Positions 60,889 through 64,000 of a stretch of DNA of 64,000 bases are shown piece by piece. Position 1 is the first letter of the stretch. Each line of letters opens with the position of its first letter. The stretch is taken from contig NZ_CAJULN010000006.1 in NCBI RefSeq assembly GCF_910586915.1, forward strand, positions 66,411 through 130,410, given 5' to 3'. This DNA comes from an uncultured Bacteroides sp. Its GTDB lineage: Bacteria; Bacteroidota; Bacteroidia; Bacteroidales; Bacteroidaceae. Under the pieces are notes generated by a model. It was not told where the DNA came from. It searched no databases and saw only the letters and a list, made by a program, of their open reading frames with translations. Made by a program: the position numbers and the translations under genes.

Positions 60889-63800
60889 AAATACTCTCCT
60901 CTATTTTAACGATTTTATGTCTCTGCTCGGCAACGCGGGTTGCCGGCTCGACTCAGCATACCAGTACTCCCGCCGTCGAACCTTTATTGGTATGCAAGGC
61001 CTTGCAGGATGAAGAGTGCCGCCACTGGGTAGACTCGGTGATGGGCGGCTTGTCACTGCAAGAGAAGGTAGGCCAGTTGTTTATCTACACCATTGCGCCG
61101 ATAGATACCAAGCCGAATGTGGATTTGCTGCACGATGCGGTGGAAACCTATAAAGTGGGCGGACTTCTCTTTTCCGGTGGGAAAACGGAGACACAGGTCG
61201 ACCTCACCAACCGGGCACAGAAGATGGCGAAAGTCCCTGTGATGATTACCTTTGATGGAGAATGGGGGTTGGCGATGCGCCTGCGCGGCACGCCTTCCTT
61301 TCCGCGAAATATGATATTGGGATGCATCACCGACAATCAACTGATTTATGAATACGGCAGCGAAGTGGCCCGGCAGTGCCGGCAGATTGGCGTACAGGTC
61401 AACTTTGCGCCGGTGGCGGATGTGAACATCAATCCAAAGAATCCGGTCATCAACACCCGTTCTTTCGGCGAAGACCCGAAGTTGGTGGCAGATAAGGTAA
61501 TTGCCTACGCCTACGGTCTGGAGGGTGGGGGAGTGCTGTCTGTCTGTAAACATTTTCCGGGTCATGGCGATACCGATGTCGATTCGCATAAAGCGCTTCC
61601 GGTACTTCCTTTTACTCGCGAGCGTATGGACAGCGTAGAACTTTACCCCTTCCGGCAAGCGATTCGTGCCGGATTGGGTGGCATGATGGTGGGACATCTG
61701 CAAGTACCTGCCATCGAGCCGGCAAGCGGACTTCCCTCTTCCTTGTCGCGCAATGTCGTGCAGGGCTTGCTGACGGACGAACTGGGTTTCAAGGGACTGA
61801 AGTTTACCGATGCACTTGCCATGAAAGGGGTGGCGGGCAACGGCAGCGTCAGTCTGCGGGCACTGCAAGCCGGCAATGATATGGTACTCGCCCCGCGCAA
61901 CCTGAAAGATGAGATTGCTGCTGTGATGCAAGCCATTGAGAAAGGACAGCTAAGCAAAGAGGAAATCGAGAGCAAGTGTCGGAAGGTTTTGACTTATAAA
62001 TATGTATTAGGGCTTAAGGAGAAACCATTCGTCCAACTCTCCGGCTTGGCGCAACGCATCGACCGCCCGCAGACGCGCGATTTGATTCGCCGGTTGAATC
62101 AGGCGGCAATCACCGTACTCAACAATAAGAACCATATTCTCCCCCTTCATCCCGACAAAGAACAAACGATTGCTCTGCTCGAAGTAGGAAAACCGGGAGA
62201 GACGGAAGTATTTGCCAAACAGTTGTCCGCTTATGCATCGGTAGTGCGTTTCCGCCTTCGTCCCAATCAGCCGGAAGCCGAGAACCGTCGTTTGCGTGGT
62301 TTGCTGGCAGCCCATAAACGCATTGTGGTTGCCGTGAGCGAACAACGTCTGGGAACTTATCAGTCGTTCTTTGCAAAGTTCGTACCCGACAATCCGGTGA
62401 TTTATTTGTTCTTTACCCCTGGTAAGGCGATGTTGCAGGTACGCAAGGCAGTGTCGCACGCATCGGCGGTCGTATTGGGGCATAGCCATCTGGGCGATGT
62501 ACAGCGCCGGACAGCAGATATCCTTTTTGCCAAAGCCACGGCAGACGGACGGCTGTCGGCAAGCGTGGGTGACCTGTTTCCCACAGGTACGGGAATCACT
62601 GTCGCACCCAAGAAAACAGCTTCGCTTCCTGTTCCGGAGGAGTACGGGTTTTCGTCTTCGCTCCTCCGGGCGATAGACACCATTGCCCTCGACGGCATTC
62701 GGCAGGGCGCTTATCCCGGTTGCCAAGTAGTGGTGCTCAGAAACGGGCACACTGTGGTGGATAAGGCTTTCGGCACATATGCAGGAAAAGGAACTCCCCG
62801 TGTTGAATCTACGGATATCTATGACCTGGCATCACTCACCAAAACCACAGGTACATTGCTTGCCCTGATGAAACTCTATGACAACAAGCGCTTTGCCTTG
62901 ACCGACAAGATTTCCGATTACCTCTCCTTTCTGAAAGGAACGGACAAGAAAGATATTACGATTGAGGAGATTCTCTATCATCAGTCGGGGCTACCCTCCT
63001 GGATTCCTTTTTATCAGGAAGCTATCGACAAGGAAAGCTATGAAGGCAGGTTGTTCGGCGTGCGTCGGGATGCTTGCCACACGGTGCGGATTGGTGCAAG
63101 TACATGGGCTAATCCGAAATTTAAGTTTAAGCGCGAATACATCTCTCCCGTCCCTACGGGCAACCATACGATTCGACTTTGCGACAGTCTGTGGCTGAAC
63201 CGTTCGTTCCGTAAGGTGATGGAGGAGAAAATAGCGGATACTCCCTTGCGGCAGAAACGTTATGTGTACAGCGATATCGGATTTATTCTTCTGGGAATGT
63301 TGGTGGAACAGTTGGCGGATATGCCTATGGAAGCCTATCTGCAACGCGAATTTTATGCTCCGATGGGGTTGGAACGTACGGGGTATCTGCCTTTGCGGCG
63401 TTTTGCCAAATCGGAAATCGCTCCTTCCTGCAAAGACCGTTTCTTACGGAAGGAAACCTTACAGGGATACGTGCATGATGAGATTTGCGCTTTCTTTGGC
63501 GGAGTAGGAGGGAATGCCGGACTTTTCTCTACTGCCCGTGAGGTGGCGCGTGTCTATCAGATGTTGCTGAACAACGGCGAGATAGATGGCAAACGTTATC
63601 TGAGCGAAGAAACCTGCCGGTTGTTTACCACGGAAGTTTCAAAGATAAGCCGTCGGGGGCTGGGGTTTGACAAGCCGGATAAGACGGATGCGAAGAAAGG
63701 CAACTGTGCATCCGTCGCTTCTGCCGGGACGTACGGGCACACCGGATTCACCGGTACTTGTGCGTGGGTAGACCCCGCCAACGAATTGGTGTATGTCTTT

Positions 63801-63905
63801 CTGAGCAACCGTGTCTGTCCCGATGTCACCAACCGCAAACTGATGCAACTGCATATTCGCGAGCGGATACAAGAAGCCATTTACAAGGCGATGAAAAAGA
63901 AATAG
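60885..63905 (+). CDS. GH3 beta-N-acetylhexosaminidase fused to a beta-lactamase-family serine hydrolase
   Basis: A 1006-residue exported protein. Residues about 40-400 are a glycoside hydrolase 3 barrel with CKHFPGHGDTDVDSHKALP and the nucleophile region FTDALAMKGV, typical of NagZ-like enzymes. After a linker (400-580) comes a beta-lactamase/DD-peptidase-like domain from about 590 with SLTK (Ser-x-x-Lys), YSDIGF (Tyr motif) and HTGFTGT (KTG-like). It may act on peptidoglycan, cleaving glycan and peptide sides. Fusion is known in Bacteroidetes. Overlap of 4 nt with the nucleotidase gene. Confidence 0.92.
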   Translation: MKILSSILTILCLCSATRVAGSTQHTSTPAVEPLLVCKALQDEECRHWVDSVMGGLSLQEKVGQLFIYTIAPIDTKPNVDLLHDAVETYKVGGLLFSGGKTETQVDLTNRAQKMAKVPVMITFDGEWGLAMRLRGTPSFPRNMILGCITDNQLIYEYGSEVARQCRQIGVQVNFAPVADVNINPKNPVINTRSFGEDPKLVADKVIAYAYGLEGGGVLSVCKHFPGHGDTDVDSHKALPVLPFTRERMDSVELYPFRQAIRAGLGGMMVGHLQVPAIEPASGLPSSLSRNVVQGLLTDELGFKGLKFTDALAMKGVAGNGSVSLRALQAGNDMVLAPRNLKDEIAAVMQAIEKGQLSKEEIESKCRKVLTYKYVLGLKEKPFVQLSGLAQRIDRPQTRDLIRRLNQAAITVLNNKNHILPLHPDKEQTIALLEVGKPGETEVFAKQLSAYASVVRFRLRPNQPEAENRRLRGLLAAHKRIVVAVSEQRLGTYQSFFAKFVPDNPVIYLFFTPGKAMLQVRKAVSHASAVVLGHSHLGDVQRRTADILFAKATADGRLSASVGDLFPTGTGITVAPKKTASLPVPEEYGFSSSLLRAIDTIALDGIRQGAYPGCQVVVLRNGHTVVDKAFGTYAGKGTPRVESTDIYDLASLTKTTGTLLALMKLYDNKRFALTDKISDYLSFLKGTDKKDITIEEILYHQSGLPSWIPFYQEAIDKESYEGRLFGVRRDACHTVRIGASTWANPKFKFKREYISPVPTGNHTIRLCDSLWLNRSFRKVMEEKIADTPLRQKRYVYSDIGFILLGMLVEQLADMPMEAYLQREFYAPMGLERTGYLPLRRFAKSEIAPSCKDRFLRKETLQGYVHDEICAFFGGVGGNAGLFSTAREVARVYQMLLNNGEIDGKRYLSEETCRLFTTEVSKISRRGLGFDKPDKTDAKKGNCASVASAGTYGHTGFTGTCAWVDPANELVYVFLSNRVCPDVTNRKLMQLHIRERIQEAIYKAMKKK

Positions 63906-63929
63906 GCAGGGAGTTCCTGCCTGGAAAAT

Positions 63930-63977
63930 AAAGAAAGTAAAAGGCGGGTTTTCATACATTCGCCTTTTACTTTCTTT
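63930..63977 (+). terminator. Terminator after the GH3 fusion gene
   Basis: A 17-bp perfect stem (AAAGAAAGTAAAAGGCG with CGCCTTTTACTTTCTTT) closes the operon, 25 nt after the stop. A smaller GGCAGG/CCTGCC hairpin precedes it at 63904-63921. Confidence 0.8.
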
Positions 63978-64000
63978 GTTTATTAATGTAATCAGTCTGT

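Overview
The window reads as chromosomal DNA of a Bacteroides-type gut bacterium. Promoters follow the Bacteroidales pattern (TTTG near -33, TAnnTTTG near -7), and the gene content includes a FecR/ECF-sigma/TonB locus, STN- and plug-domain receptor parts, DUF4369, DUF4221 and DUF4476 lipoproteins, a long-form IspG and a TGS-fused uridine kinase. The species cannot be named from sequence alone.

Positions 1 to about 10,450 are the right-hand part of an integrated mobile element whose left end lies outside the window. It ends with a tyrosine integrase next to a tRNA-Phe gene (10451-10526), the likely attachment site. All element genes are on the minus strand and fall into two blocks. Each block is preceded by a 160-nt structured leader (8499-8658 and 3601-3762) whose stems covary between the copies. 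Most products are unassigned; exceptions are a degenerate N6 adenine methylase, an M20/M42-like peptidase cut by the window edge, and a probable DUF4120 protein.

From 10.5 kb on the DNA is core chromosome: HIT protein, greA with a terminator in its leader, a thioredoxin-fold lipoprotein without cysteines, pnp, ptb-buk, LD-carboxypeptidase, a glutaminyl-cyclase-like enzyme, sufE, a CPBP protease with a tiny membrane ORF before it, ribF, a Ca-type ATPase, rubredoxin, two envelope proteins, a Na/Pi transporter and a nucleoside kinase. The 36.3-39.3 kb stretch is a decayed sigma/FecR/TonB locus: fecR is frameshifted, and the receptor is truncated and fused in frame to the end of a DUF4249 protein. 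Then follow rpoN, a PAP2-like protein, gcvH, purE, ispG, a Zn/Cd ATPase with a Fur-family regulator, mdh, cvfB-like, a five-gene MacAB-TolC-type export operon, glucokinase, rplS, a 5'-nucleotidase split into two genes, and a GH3/beta-lactamase-family fusion.

The most unusual structure is non-coding. Four intergenic islands (15.5, 29.4, 39.3 and 58.2 kb) each carry exactly four palindromic octamer cores at a strict 22-bp (or 23-bp) period. Two of the islands sit inside gap-free 214-bp copies of one larger element in opposite orientation. The cores and arms differ between islands while the spacing and palindromy are kept. Three of the four lie between convergent genes. I do not recognise this as a described family.
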